DNA from: Sansalvadorimonas sp965243775
Lineage (GTDB): Bacteria; Pseudomonadota; Gammaproteobacteria; Pseudomonadales; Endozoicomonadaceae
DNA: 64,000 nucleotides
Direction of reading: 5' to 3'
NCBI GenBank assembly: GCA_965243775.1
Contig: CBDEWF010000162.1
Coordinates: forward strand, 124,001 to 188,000
Shown here: piece after piece, positions 24,272-34,021 of the stretch
How the letters are laid out: each line of letters begins with the position of its first letter
Position numbering within the stretch: position 1 is the stretch's first letter
Notes under the pieces: generated by a model
Database searches by the model: none
What the model was told of the DNA's origin: nothing
Seen by the model: the letters and a program-made list of their open reading frames with translations, nothing else
Translations under genes and position numbers: made by a program

Positions 24272-26539
24272 ATGAGCCAACAAGTTTCTTCTTCAACAGC
24301 TCCGGATATCTCTTTTGATACCCCGGCACTTTTAAGATACCGCAATGTGCGCAAGCTCAAGGATCGGGTTGCTCGTTATGGTATTGCCACTGGTGGTCTT
24401 GGGGTTATTGTTGCAATTACCCTGATCTTCTTTTATTTGTTGTTTGAGGTAATTCCTCTGTTCCGCTCAGCAGAGGTCCACAAACAGGCCAGTTACTCCC
24501 TGCCTGTAGCTGCTGGTGAGAGCCTTTTTCTGGCAATGGAAGAACAGGCAGAGATAGGTCTGCAGGTTTCTACCTCTGGTCAGATTACCTTTTTCGATAC
24601 TCAGGATGGATCCCTGCGGAGGGAAGGCCAGCTGCCGGTTCCTGCTGGTGTTTCAGTTATCTCCTTCGCTGAGAGCGCACCAGGAAATAATCTGCTGATT
24701 GCTGGCCTCTCTGACGGTTCTGCCTTGCTCTTCAAACACCGATACAAAACCACTTGGCCAGGTGACAAACGGCTGATTACCCCTTTCATTACCTATCCCT
24801 ATGGTGAAGAGTCGATCAAAGTAGCTGATGGTTTTCCTCTGGAGGAGGTTGCAGTCAGAGATTCGGAAGAAGTTCTTACTATTGCCGGTGCCAGTGGTGG
24901 GCAACTGTTTATGACCCGGCTGGAAAAGGATATAGATTTCCTGACTGAAGAGGTTACCCTGACCCGGGAGCAGGTTACCATGCCGATGATTGGAGGCAAG
25001 GTGCGTCGTCTTCTTCTCGACCCTGATATGAAATGGCTTTTTGCCCTGTCTGGTAACGATGATCTCTCTGTTCTTGATATCAAAAGTCTGGTGCCTTTTG
25101 TCAAACGGGTTGTGCCTCTGGCAGAAGATGCCCGGACAGTCACTTCCCTGGAGTTCCTGCTTGGTGGGATATCTCTGCTGGCTGGTGACAGTGAGGGACA
25201 TATAAGCCAGTGGTTTATGGTTCGCGACGGTGCAGGAAAGGATGAACTGACCCGCATCCGTGGCTTTAAACAGGGTGATGCGGTTATCACCCGGATTATT
25301 CCGGAGCACCGTCGTAAAGGCTTCCTCGCTCTGGATAGTGCCGGTGTACTCGGCCTGTACAGTACAACAGCTGACCGGCTGGTGTTGACGACAAAGATTG
25401 CTGACCAGAATGCCACCATGGCTGGGATTGCTCCCCGGGCTGACGGTTTGTTGGTTCGTACTGGTGACGAAGTTGCGTTCTGGGCTGTTGAGAATGAACA
25501 CCCAGAAGTATCCTGGACCGCCCTTTGGGATGAAGTCTGGTACGAGTCTTACAATCAACCGGAATATATCTGGCAGTCTTCGGCTTCCAATAATGACTTT
25601 GAACCAAAACTGAGCTTGATGCCCCTGGCATTCGGTACTTTGAAGGCAGCTTTCTATGCCATGCTGCTGGCAACACCCTTGGCGATCTGTGGGGCGATTT
25701 ACACAGCCTATTTTATGGTTCCAGCCATGCGCCGCAAGGTTAAGCCGGTTATTGAGCTGATGGAGGCGCTGCCAACAGTTATCCTTGGCTTTCTGGCTGG
25801 TCTCTGGCTGGCTCCTTACGTTGAAAATAATCTTCCTGGCATATTCAGTCTGCTGATCCTACTTCCCTTCGGTGTGCTTCTGTTTGCCTGGTTCTGGGAT
25901 CGGCTGCCCCTGAATATCCGTAGCCGTGTTGGAGAGGGCTGGCAGGCAGCGATGCTGGTGCCTGTGATACTGGTTTTTGGCTGGTTGGCCATGAGTTTGA
26001 GCGGCACCATGGAATCACTGTTTTTCGGCGGTGATATGCGCAGCTGGATTACCCATGATCTTGGCATTCCTTATGACCAGCGTAACGCCCTGGTTGTTGG
26101 TCTGGCCATGGGGTTTGCGGTGATTCCAACCATTTTCTCCATTGCTGAAGATGCGATCTTCAGTGTGCCCAAGCATCTTTCCTATGGTTCCCTGGCTCTG
26201 GGCGCTACGCCCTGGCAGACCCTGACCAAGGTTGTACTGCTGACGGCCAGTCCTGGCATTTTCTCTGCGGTGATGATCGGTATGGGCCGGGCTGTGGGTG
26301 AAACCATGATCGTGTTGATGGCGACCGGTAACACGCCAATCATGGATGCCAACATCTTTGAGGGTATGCGGACTCTGGCGGCAAATATCGCGGTGGAAAT
26401 GCCTGAGTCGGAAGTGGGCAGCTCTCACTACCGGATTCTGTTTCTGGCTGCACTGGTGCTGTTTCTCTTTACCTTTGCGGTTAACACATTGGCTGAGATG
26501 GTTCGCCACCGTCTGCGCCAGAAGTACAGCTCCCTTTAA
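24272..26539 (+). CDS. pstC: Phosphate ABC transporter permease PstC (long form)
   Basis: The start at 24272 (MSQQVSSS) gives 755 aa. An N-terminal membrane helix (about 40-65) is followed by about 400 residues of periplasmic beta-rich sequence resembling a WD/propeller-like insertion. The binding-protein-dependent permease domain lies in the last 280 residues (GTLKAAFYAMLLATPLAICG; EAA loop SLALGATPWQTLTKVVL). This long PstC is usual in Pseudomonas and marine gammaproteobacteria, whereas the E. coli protein has about 320 residues. It forms the inner-membrane channel with PstA. It is the first gene of pstC-pstA-pstB-phoU and is preceded by a Pho box. Confidence 0.93.
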   Translation: MSQQVSSSTAPDISFDTPALLRYRNVRKLKDRVARYGIATGGLGVIVAITLIFFYLLFEVIPLFRSAEVHKQASYSLPVAAGESLFLAMEEQAEIGLQVSTSGQITFFDTQDGSLRREGQLPVPAGVSVISFAESAPGNNLLIAGLSDGSALLFKHRYKTTWPGDKRLITPFITYPYGEESIKVADGFPLEEVAVRDSEEVLTIAGASGGQLFMTRLEKDIDFLTEEVTLTREQVTMPMIGGKVRRLLLDPDMKWLFALSGNDDLSVLDIKSLVPFVKRVVPLAEDARTVTSLEFLLGGISLLAGDSEGHISQWFMVRDGAGKDELTRIRGFKQGDAVITRIIPEHRRKGFLALDSAGVLGLYSTTADRLVLTTKIADQNATMAGIAPRADGLLVRTGDEVAFWAVENEHPEVSWTALWDEVWYESYNQPEYIWQSSASNNDFEPKLSLMPLAFGTLKAAFYAMLLATPLAICGAIYTAYFMVPAMRRKVKPVIELMEALPTVILGFLAGLWLAPYVENNLPGIFSLLILLPFGVLLFAWFWDRLPLNIRSRVGEGWQAAMLVPVILVFGWLAMSLSGTMESLFFGGDMRSWITHDLGIPYDQRNALVVGLAMGFAVIPTIFSIAEDAIFSVPKHLSYGSLALGATPWQTLTKVVLLTASPGIFSAVMIGMGRAVGETMIVLMATGNTPIMDANIFEGMRTLAANIAVEMPESEVGSSHYRILFLAALVLFLFTFAVNTLAEMVRHRLRQKYSSL

Positions 26540-26576
26540 TTCAGTTTGTAGCCTGAGAAGAATTTAGCGACGGTAA

Positions 26577-28247
26577 ATGACGATGAAACTAACTGTCAGC
26601 AACTGGTTCAAAAGTGGTTCTCCCTGGGTATGGCTGAATGCTGGAGCCGTTGCCGTAAGTGTTGTGATGGTTCTCGGGCTGCTGATCCTGATTGCCGTGC
26701 GGGGGCTAGGGCACTTCTGGCCTTCGGCCATAGTAACTGCTGAATATTCCATTCCAGGTGATGGTCAAGTCAAGGTGATGGGCCAAGTTGCTGATGTGGA
26801 AGAAATACCTGTCCAGCGTCTTGTTGATGCTGGCCTGCCCAAGCCTGGTAATCAAGCTCTTGTTGACCGTCAGCTAATTAAAGTAGGTAACCGTGATGTG
26901 TCCGGCAGTGACTTTGTCTGGGTGGTGAAGCCCTGGCTGCAGGATGTCCAGTATCCTGAGAACGCTATCGCTCTTGAACGACGTGAGTGGGGAAACTTCT
27001 ACGGCTTTCTGAAGGATGTGCGCCAGAATAGCTCTGTCATGGCGTCAGGCAGTGAAGCCTGGGCTGCGCTGCAGGCCAGTATTAAGCGGGCCGAAGATAT
27101 CTATTCCAGGATTTACAGGATAGAAAGGAAAGACATTGGTCATATAAATAGTGGGTTGGAGCGGTTGAGACTGAAAGAGCGTGGTCTGGAGTTGAAAGGG
27201 ATCAACACTCCTGCGGCGTTGGTTGAAATCGCTGCCAGCCGTGCGGAGCTGAATGCAGAATATAAAGTGCTGGAAAGAGAGCTGGGTGATCTTTATATCG
27301 CTTTTACCCGTGACAGTATTCAGGCTGAAACTGTTGATAACCAGATTATTGAAATCAATGTCTCCAAGATCGTTCGCGCTTATCAGCCCAATGCCATGAA
27401 TATCTTTGGCAAGATCGGATTCTATGGTGACAAGATCTGGGAGTTTGTCAGTGATGATCCCCGTGAAGCGAATACCGAGGGTGGCATCTTTCCCGCTATC
27501 TTTGGAACAGTGATGATGGTTATCATCATGTCCATTATCGTTACCCCGTTTGGTGTTATTGCAGCCGTTTATCTGCGTGAATATGCCAGGCAGGGTTTCC
27601 TGACCCGGATTATCCGGGTAGCGGTAAACAACCTGGCAGGTGTGCCTTCTATTGTTTATGGTGTTTTTGGCTTGGGTTTCTTTGTCTACTTTCTTGGAAG
27701 CCATATGGATGCGCTGTTCTTCCCGGAAGCTCTGCCCTCTCCCACGTTTGGTACTCCCGGTCTGCTGTGGGCTTCCATCACCCTGGCCTTGCTGACTCTG
27801 CCGGTAGTTATTGTTGCCACTGAAGAAGGTTTGTCCCGTATTCCCTCCAGTGTCCGTGAAGGTAGCCTGGCCCTTGGGGCTACCAAGGCAGAGACCTTGT
27901 GGCGGGTGGTTCTGCCTATGTCCAGCCCTGCCATGATGACCGGTTTGATTCTGGCGGTAGCCCGTGCAGCTGGTGAAGTGGCGCCACTGATGCTGGTGGG
28001 GGTAGTGAAGCTGGCACCGAGCCTGCCACTGGATGGAAACTATCCGTTCCTGCATCTCGATCAGAAATTTATGCATCTTGGTTTCCATATTTACGATGTA
28101 GGATTCCAGAGCCCGAATGTTGAGGCTGCACGACCTCTGGTTTATGCAACGGCACTGCTGCTGGTCATTGTTATTGCCGCCCTAAACCTCTCAGCGGTTG
28201 CGATCCGTAACCATCTGCGTGAAAAGTACAAGGCTCTTGAGATTTAA
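26577..28247 (+). CDS. pstA: Phosphate ABC transporter permease PstA (long form)
   Basis: This 556-aa protein has one N-terminal helix, then a periplasmic/coiled region of about 250 residues (including a Glu/Arg-rich helix around 170-245). The C-terminal permease domain includes GTVMMVIIMSIIVTPFGVIA, NLAGVPSIVYGVFGLGFF and EAA loop GSLALGATKAETLWRVVLP. It is the partner of PstC. Like PstC it is the extended form found outside enterics. It lies 37 bp after pstC, and a 194-bp gap without an evident gene separates it from pstB. Two adjacent ATGs (26577 and 26583 in MTMK) are possible starts. Confidence 0.93.
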   Translation: MTMKLTVSNWFKSGSPWVWLNAGAVAVSVVMVLGLLILIAVRGLGHFWPSAIVTAEYSIPGDGQVKVMGQVADVEEIPVQRLVDAGLPKPGNQALVDRQLIKVGNRDVSGSDFVWVVKPWLQDVQYPENAIALERREWGNFYGFLKDVRQNSSVMASGSEAWAALQASIKRAEDIYSRIYRIERKDIGHINSGLERLRLKERGLELKGINTPAALVEIAASRAELNAEYKVLERELGDLYIAFTRDSIQAETVDNQIIEINVSKIVRAYQPNAMNIFGKIGFYGDKIWEFVSDDPREANTEGGIFPAIFGTVMMVIIMSIIVTPFGVIAAVYLREYARQGFLTRIIRVAVNNLAGVPSIVYGVFGLGFFVYFLGSHMDALFFPEALPSPTFGTPGLLWASITLALLTLPVVIVATEEGLSRIPSSVREGSLALGATKAETLWRVVLPMSSPAMMTGLILAVARAAGEVAPLMLVGVVKLAPSLPLDGNYPFLHLDQKFMHLGFHIYDVGFQSPNVEAARPLVYATALLLVIVIAALNLSAVAIRNHLREKYKALEI

Positions 28248-28441
28248 GAGCATCAGAAACGTTTCTCGTCACCTTTTATGTGGAGAGTTATGAAGAGTTG
28301 TGATGAGGGATGTTTGCAAAACAACAAGAGGGTGGCCGGATAGTAATTCCGGCCTGTAACAGACACTGCTCTGAATATGAATAATTGATGAATTGTTTTG
28401 GCATCACAGTTGATTCGGGGTAAAAATGAGAGTGGAAGGCT

Positions 28442-29344
28442 ATGACTGAATCAGTAGCAGTGGCCCAGGATGAGAGAGTCGAGGCTATGCAAACGATCGG
28501 GGAATCGACCAGGCAGGAACATAAAACCCACGGCATAAACCTGGATACCCTTGGCCGTGGGCGCCGGAAATTATCTCTGGAAGAGGAAGAGACCTGTCTT
28601 GATATTCGTGACCTTAATCTCTTCTATGGGGAAAAACAGGCGCTGTTTGGCATAAATATGCCGATTCCGAAAAAGCGGGTGACAGCATTTATCGGCCCTT
28701 CCGGCTGTGGTAAGTCTACCCTGCTGCGCAGTTTGAACCGAATGAATGATCTGGTAGAAAGCTGCTGCATCAATGGTGAAGTGATTCTGGAGGGGGAGGA
28801 GGATATTTATCACAAGGGCGTAGATGTATCTGATCTTCGCCGTCGTATAGGAATGGTGTTCCAGAAGCCAAACCCATTTCCGAAAAGCATTTATGAAAAC
28901 GTAGCTTATGGGCTGCGTATCCAGGGCATTAACAAAAAGCGTGTTCTTGATGATACGGTTGAGTGGGCCTTGAAAGGTGCCGCCCTCTGGGAAGAGGTTA
29001 AAGACCGGCTGCACGACAGTGCACTTGGGCTTTCCGGTGGTCAGCAGCAGCGTCTGGTTATTGCCAGAACCATCGCGGTAAAGCCGGAAGTTTTACTTCT
29101 TGATGAACCGGCCTCTGCCCTTGACCCGATTTCTACATTGAAAATTGAAGAACTGATCAACGAACTGAAAGAAAGATTCACCATAGTAATTGTCACCCAT
29201 AACATGCAGCAGGCAGCCCGTGTATCTGATTACACCGCCTTTATGTATATGGGGCAGCTGATTGAGTTCGGTGATACAGATACCATTTTCACCAATCCCC
29301 GGGAGAAAAAAACCGAGGATTACATAACCGGTCGATACGGTTAG
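28442..29344 (+). CDS. pstB: Phosphate ABC transporter ATP-binding protein PstB
   Basis: This 300-aa ATPase has Walker A GPSGCGKST, Q-loop GMVFQKPNPFPKSIYENVAY, signature LSGGQQQR, Walker B VLLLDEPASALDP and switch His VTHNMQQAARVSDYTAF. The first 50 residues form a hydrophilic extension before the usual PstB start, as in several marine gammaproteobacteria. GGAAGG lies 2-7 nt before the ATG. It powers phosphate import by PstCA and, with PhoU, signals to PhoR. Confidence 0.96.
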   Translation: MTESVAVAQDERVEAMQTIGESTRQEHKTHGINLDTLGRGRRKLSLEEEETCLDIRDLNLFYGEKQALFGINMPIPKKRVTAFIGPSGCGKSTLLRSLNRMNDLVESCCINGEVILEGEEDIYHKGVDVSDLRRRIGMVFQKPNPFPKSIYENVAYGLRIQGINKKRVLDDTVEWALKGAALWEEVKDRLHDSALGLSGGQQQRLVIARTIAVKPEVLLLDEPASALDPISTLKIEELINELKERFTIVIVTHNMQQAARVSDYTAFMYMGQLIEFGDTDTIFTNPREKKTEDYITGRYG

Positions 29345-29373
29345 GTTATCAACAGACCTAAGGATAAAAATTT

Positions 29374-30114
29374 ATGTCAGTGGATATGAACACGGATCTG
29401 AACCAGCACATTTCTCAGCAGTTCAATACTGAGCTGGAAGAGTTGCGTAGTCAGCTACTGGCTATGGGAGGCGCTGTAGAAAAGCAGGTTACAGATGCTA
29501 TTGAATCCCTTATTGCTGCTGATAGTGAATTGGCACTCAGCGTAAGGGCCAAAGATGACGATGTGAACTTCATGGAAGTTTCCATTGATGAAGAAGCATC
29601 CAGAATTCTGGCCCGGCGCCAGCCTGCAGCTTCAGATCTAAGGCTGGTTATTGCCTGCACCAAGGCTTCAACTGATCTGGAGCGCATTGGTGATGAAGCC
29701 GCCAAGATTGCCCGTTTCTCTATGGAGCTGGCAGAGCATGGTGAATCGCCCCGTGGTTATATTGAAGCTCGTCATATTGGTACCCATGTCCGCCGTATGG
29801 TTCAGGATGCCCTGAATGCTTTCGCCCGCTTTGATGCAGACATGGCTCTGGCTGTAGCTCAGGAGGACAAGTCTGTTGACCGGGAATACCGCTCCGCCAT
29901 GCGTGAGCTGGTGACCTATATGATGGAAGACCCCCGCTCTATTACCCGGGTTCTGAATATTATGTGGGTTTTGCGCTCATTGGAGCGTATTGGTGATCAT
30001 GCCCGGAATATTGCCGAGTATGTCATCTACCTGGTCAAAGGCACTGATGTTCGCCATATCGGGCTCAAGAAGATGAAGGCTGAAGTGTTCGAGCAGAATA
30101 CCACAGATGCTTGA
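29374..30114 (+). CDS. phoU: Phosphate signalling protein PhoU
   Basis: This 246-aa all-helical protein contains the two PhoU repeats with metal-binding acidic motifs. The first repeat reads IACTKASTDLERIGDEAAKI and the second ...LRSLERIGDHARNIAEYVIY. It links PstSCAB activity to PhoR/PhoB repression and lies 29 bp after pstB, last gene of the operon. phoB and phoR themselves are not in the window. Length and motifs are canonical. Confidence 0.96.
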   Translation: MSVDMNTDLNQHISQQFNTELEELRSQLLAMGGAVEKQVTDAIESLIAADSELALSVRAKDDDVNFMEVSIDEEASRILARRQPAASDLRLVIACTKASTDLERIGDEAAKIARFSMELAEHGESPRGYIEARHIGTHVRRMVQDALNAFARFDADMALAVAQEDKSVDREYRSAMRELVTYMMEDPRSITRVLNIMWVLRSLERIGDHARNIAEYVIYLVKGTDVRHIGLKKMKAEVFEQNTTDA

Positions 30115-30298
30115 GCCAAGCGGCGGACAGGGCTCCAAAGACTGAAGTCGCGTCAATCCAGCCTGTGGACAAATTTTTCTGAATAATCTGAATCAGGGTT
30201 TTGTCTGGTTTATGGCAAAAATACCTGAATATTCAGACTGTTGATCTGTCCGCTCCTAGGCTTTCGGGGAGAGTAGTGTAAAGGATGTTCTCCCAGCC

Positions 30299-32467
30299 AT
30301 GTCAGAGCCCAATGAGCCGCAGAAGAACTGGTCTATTCCCAGGGATGGAAGTACCCATCTAGACCCGCTTCTGGACTGCCTGGTTACTATCACCCGTATC
30401 CATGGTCGGCCCTGCAGCGCCGACGCGCTGAAGCATGGCCTCCCTCTTAAAAATGGCTGTCTGACAGCAGAACTGTTTATCAGGGCTGCTGCCAGAGGTG
30501 GATTCTCGGCAAGGCTTGTAAAAACTCCCCTGAAGAAAATATCAAGCCTGGTGACTCCCGTTGTTCTGCTGCTAAAGGGCCGTAAGGCCTGCATTATGAC
30601 TGATCTGGACCTCAAAAGAGACAGTGCCAAGGTGGTTATGCCTGAGTCTGGCAGTGGCACCCGAGAGATCAGTATCGCCAAGCTGAACAAAGAGTATTCT
30701 GGACATGCATTATTTATAAGAGAAAATTTCCAGTATGATGACCGGACTCCCGAGACCCTGAAAGTACGTTCACAGCACTGGTTTTGGGGAACAATCACTC
30801 AGTCCTGGCGTATCTACCGGGATGTCCTGTTAGCCTCTTTCCTGATCAATATCTTTGCCCTTGCCAGCCCTCTGTTCGTGATGAATGTCTATGACCGGGT
30901 TGTCCCCAATAATGCCATTGAAACCCTATGGGTGCTGGCTTCCGGTGCTATCGTTCTATTTACCTTTGATGCTGTGCTGAAAATTATGCGCAGTTATTTT
31001 ATTGATCTTGCAGGTAAGAAGTCAGATATTCTTCTATCTTCGCGGATATTTGAAAAAGTTCTCGGTATGTCCATGGCGTCAAGGCCGCAGTCAGTTGGCT
31101 CCTTCGCCAGAAATATCCAGGAATTTGAAAGTATCCGGGATTTTATCACTTCATCAACCATCACAGTCCTTGTTGATCTCCCCTTTACCCTGATTATTTT
31201 GATGGTGGTTGGATTTATTGGAGGGCCTCTGGCAGTTATTCCCGCAATAGGTGCGAGCATAATTGCTTTCTATGGCATGGCCCTGCAGGCTCCCTTGCGC
31301 AAAACAGTTGATATGACGATTCGTTCTTCAGCCCAGAAAAATGCCGCTTTGATTGAAGTTCTGGGAGGCGCTGAAAGTATCAAGGTGGCTCGGGCGGAAA
31401 GTGAGATGCAGGCCAAGTGGGAGAAAAATGTCGGACATATAGCCACCTGGGGAATTCGCAGTAAGCTGCTCTCGTCATCTGCAGGTGTTGTTGCTTCCTA
31501 TGTTCAGCAACTTATGACCGTTGCTCTGGTCATTGGTGGGGTCTATCTGATCATGGAAGGTGAACTGAGTATGGGAGGATTGATAGCCACGGTTATGTTG
31601 TCCGGGCGCTGTCTTGCTCCCATGGGCCAGGTTGCCGGGTTGTCTACCCGCTATAACCAGAGCAAAGTGGCACTCAATACTTTGAACGACATAATGAAAA
31701 CCCCCACCGACAAGCCTGAGGGGAAGTCATTTGCGCATCGCCCTGTTCTTAAAGGAGATATTGAATTCGACCAGGTTAATTTCACCTATCCGGGGCAAGG
31801 CTACAAAGCGCTAAATGATGTCAGTTTAAAGATCCGGGCCGGGGAAAAAGTTGGCATCATCGGACGGATTGGCTCCGGTAAAACTACCATAGAAAAAATG
31901 TTGCTAGGGCTCTACCTGCCTGAGAGTGGTGCTGTGCGAATTGATGGTGTCGACCTGCGCCAGATTAATCCTTCCGACCTTCGCCACAATATTAGTTGTG
32001 CGCTGCAAGACACCTGTCTGATGTACGGAACCTTAAAAGCAAATATCTCTCTTGGTGCCAGCTATATGGATGACGGAGCTATTCTCAAGGCTGCTGAGAT
32101 TTCCGGAGTTAAAGAGTTTGCAGACAGGCACCCGGAAGGTCTGGATATGCAGGTGGGGGAACGTGGGACTAACCTCTCAGGAGGCCAAAGAGAGAGCGTT
32201 GCTTTGGCAAGAGCTATGCTGGTAGACGCTCCAGTGATGGTTCTTGATGAGCCTTGCAGTTCTATGGATAACACGACTGAAACCCGTTTGAGACAAAACC
32301 TGCATGCCTATTGCCAGAATAAGACCATGATTCTGGTGACCCATAAGGCTTCAATGCTGGAACTGGTTGACCGCCTGATTGTAATGGATCAAGGGCAGGT
32401 TGTAGCTGATGGCCCTAAAGAAAAAGTCTTTGCTGCCATACGCAATGGTAAATTGAGGATTCACTGA
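30299..32467 (+). CDS. lapB: Type I secretion ABC transporter with degenerate C39-like domain (LapB-like)
   Basis: This 722-aa protein has an N-terminal C39-like domain (about 15-135) without an evident catalytic Cys-His pair, so it probably binds rather than cleaves substrate. The membrane domain covers about 165-450, with ASPLFVMNVYDRVVPNNA, the hallmark of LapB/HlyB-type exporters. The ATPase follows: Walker A GRIGSGKTT, signature LSGGQRES, Walker B VMVLDEPCSSMD. It exports the large adhesin encoded two genes downstream, with the HlyD-type adaptor and TolC protein. Its stop overlaps the adaptor start (TGATG). The usual C-loop LSGGQRQ is LSGGQRE here. Confidence 0.93.
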   Translation: MSEPNEPQKNWSIPRDGSTHLDPLLDCLVTITRIHGRPCSADALKHGLPLKNGCLTAELFIRAAARGGFSARLVKTPLKKISSLVTPVVLLLKGRKACIMTDLDLKRDSAKVVMPESGSGTREISIAKLNKEYSGHALFIRENFQYDDRTPETLKVRSQHWFWGTITQSWRIYRDVLLASFLINIFALASPLFVMNVYDRVVPNNAIETLWVLASGAIVLFTFDAVLKIMRSYFIDLAGKKSDILLSSRIFEKVLGMSMASRPQSVGSFARNIQEFESIRDFITSSTITVLVDLPFTLIILMVVGFIGGPLAVIPAIGASIIAFYGMALQAPLRKTVDMTIRSSAQKNAALIEVLGGAESIKVARAESEMQAKWEKNVGHIATWGIRSKLLSSSAGVVASYVQQLMTVALVIGGVYLIMEGELSMGGLIATVMLSGRCLAPMGQVAGLSTRYNQSKVALNTLNDIMKTPTDKPEGKSFAHRPVLKGDIEFDQVNFTYPGQGYKALNDVSLKIRAGEKVGIIGRIGSGKTTIEKMLLGLYLPESGAVRIDGVDLRQINPSDLRHNISCALQDTCLMYGTLKANISLGASYMDDGAILKAAEISGVKEFADRHPEGLDMQVGERGTNLSGGQRESVALARAMLVDAPVMVLDEPCSSMDNTTETRLRQNLHAYCQNKTMILVTHKASMLELVDRLIVMDQGQVVADGPKEKVFAAIRNGKLRIH

Positions 32468-33909
32468 TGAGCGACAAGAAAACCGTGCCGCTCGATCCGA
32501 AGAGGGGCAAGAAAAAGCAGAGACCTCCCATTCCCAAGGGGCAAAAGGCTCCTGTCGCACAATTTCCTAAAGGGGGAAAGAAGAGCAGGCCAAAGACTGT
32601 TTCAAAAATTGATTTGGAGTATATGTCTGATGCTTCTGCGGCAATGCTCCTCAAGTCACCCAGTGGAGGTCGTCTGTTAGTTCTTCTGAGCATTATGGCC
32701 ATTGTTATCGCCATTCTTTGGGCTAGCTGGGCAGAAGTTGATGAGATTACCCGAGGTTCGGGAACAGTGGTTCCTTCATCGCGCCTGCAAGTAGTGCAGA
32801 ACCTTGAAGGCGGGATTTTGGAAGCTCTTCTGGTCAAAGAGGGGCAGCTGGTGGAGAAAGGTCAGCCACTAATGCGGCTGGATGATATCAGTTTTAACTC
32901 TACCTTCCAGGAGTCGGAAGTTGAGTACTTCAGCGTTTTGGCAACCATTTCACGATTAAAAGCTGAGACTGAGGAGAAGAGGTTAACGTTCCCGGATAGT
33001 GTCAGGCAGTACACAGATCTGATAAGCCGTGAAAGGGATGTTTATAACAGCCGCATAGAAGGTCTTGAAGCTGAACTGGATATTCTCAAGGAACGTATTC
33101 GTCAGAGTGAGCAGGAGCTCAGAGCCATGGAGACCCGTCGGGATCACCTGCAGCGCAGTTATGATCTTGGTATGAAGGAGTTGGATATAACCAGACCTCT
33201 GGCTCTTAAAGGGGTTGTTTCAGAAGTTGAATTAATTCAGCTGGAGCAGCGAGTCAATGATCTACTGTCCGAACTTAATGAGGCAGAACTTTCCCTTCCA
33301 CGTCTTCAGTCAACCCTGCAGGAGCAGCGTGGGCGTGTGCGTGAAACCCAGTTGAACTTCAGGGAAGAAGCACTGGAAGAACTCAGGGATCAGGAAGTGA
33401 AACTGGCTCAGTTGAGTCAGAGTAGAAAATCGCTGGAAGATCAGGTTTCCCGACGGGAAGTCCGTTCTCCCTTGCCGGGCATTGTGAAGAAGATTCATGT
33501 CACAACAATTGGTGGGGTAGTACAGCCCGGAATGGATCTCATTGAAATTGTTCCAGTAGAAGAGGCTTTGCTGGTTGAGGCAAAAATCAACCCCAAAGAT
33601 GTTGCCTTCCTCAATATTGGTGACAGGGCCGTTGTTAAACTGAGTGCCTATGATTTCTCTATTTATGGTGGTCTTGAAGGCAAGGTTGACCATATTAGTG
33701 CAGATACTATTACAGATGACCAGGGCGAAAGTTCCTATATTGTTCGGATCAAGACAGATAGAAATCACCTTGGTACAGAGGACAAACCTTTGGAGATTAT
33801 TCCAGGGATGCATGCCCAGGTTGATATCGTGACCGGCAAGAAAACAATCATGTCATATCTACTTAAGCCCGTGTTGAAAGCCCGGCATAATGCTTTAACA
33901 GAGCGATAA
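32467..33909 (+). CDS. lapC: HlyD-family type I secretion periplasmic adaptor (LapC-like)
   Basis: This 480-aa protein has a cytoplasmic basic N-terminus rich in Lys/Pro, one membrane helix around 75-95 (LVLLSIMAIVIAILWASW) and a biotinyl-lipoyl-like half-motif (VVQNLEGGILEALLVKEGQL). A long coiled-coil hairpin spans about 150-320, and the second lipoyl half plus beta-barrel follow (VRSPLPGIVKKIHVTTIGGV). It bridges the ABC exporter and the TolC-type channel. The N-terminal tail of about 70 residues is longer than in HlyD. It is translationally coupled to the ABC gene. Confidence 0.93.
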   Translation: MSDKKTVPLDPKRGKKKQRPPIPKGQKAPVAQFPKGGKKSRPKTVSKIDLEYMSDASAAMLLKSPSGGRLLVLLSIMAIVIAILWASWAEVDEITRGSGTVVPSSRLQVVQNLEGGILEALLVKEGQLVEKGQPLMRLDDISFNSTFQESEVEYFSVLATISRLKAETEEKRLTFPDSVRQYTDLISRERDVYNSRIEGLEAELDILKERIRQSEQELRAMETRRDHLQRSYDLGMKELDITRPLALKGVVSEVELIQLEQRVNDLLSELNEAELSLPRLQSTLQEQRGRVRETQLNFREEALEELRDQEVKLAQLSQSRKSLEDQVSRREVRSPLPGIVKKIHVTTIGGVVQPGMDLIEIVPVEEALLVEAKINPKDVAFLNIGDRAVVKLSAYDFSIYGGLEGKVDHISADTITDDQGESSYIVRIKTDRNHLGTEDKPLEIIPGMHAQVDIVTGKKTIMSYLLKPVLKARHNALTER

Positions 33910-34008
33910 CAATAGTTGTTAATAAACGGAACAAAAATCTATCTGTGCCAGCCGGTCGTAGTTTGCATATATCTGATCAGAAGGAAATCTGGTCAGCAGT
34001 TGTTAGGT

Positions 34009-34015
34009 AAGGAGG
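34009..34015 (+). promoter_or_regulatory. Strong ribosome binding site that fixes a TTG start
   Basis: AAGGAGG ends 6 nt before the TTG at 34022, which opens the adhesin frame. The next in-frame Met is more than 100 codons downstream, past the conserved N-terminal retention module, so TTG is the real start. Confidence 0.85.
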
Positions 34016-34021
34016 CAAACA

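Noticed and set aside
24653..28088. Minus-strand open frames of 200-350 codons opposite pstC and pstA
   Set aside because: They are antisense shadows; the plus-strand genes are canonical and no ribosome binding sites or known domains support the reverse frames.
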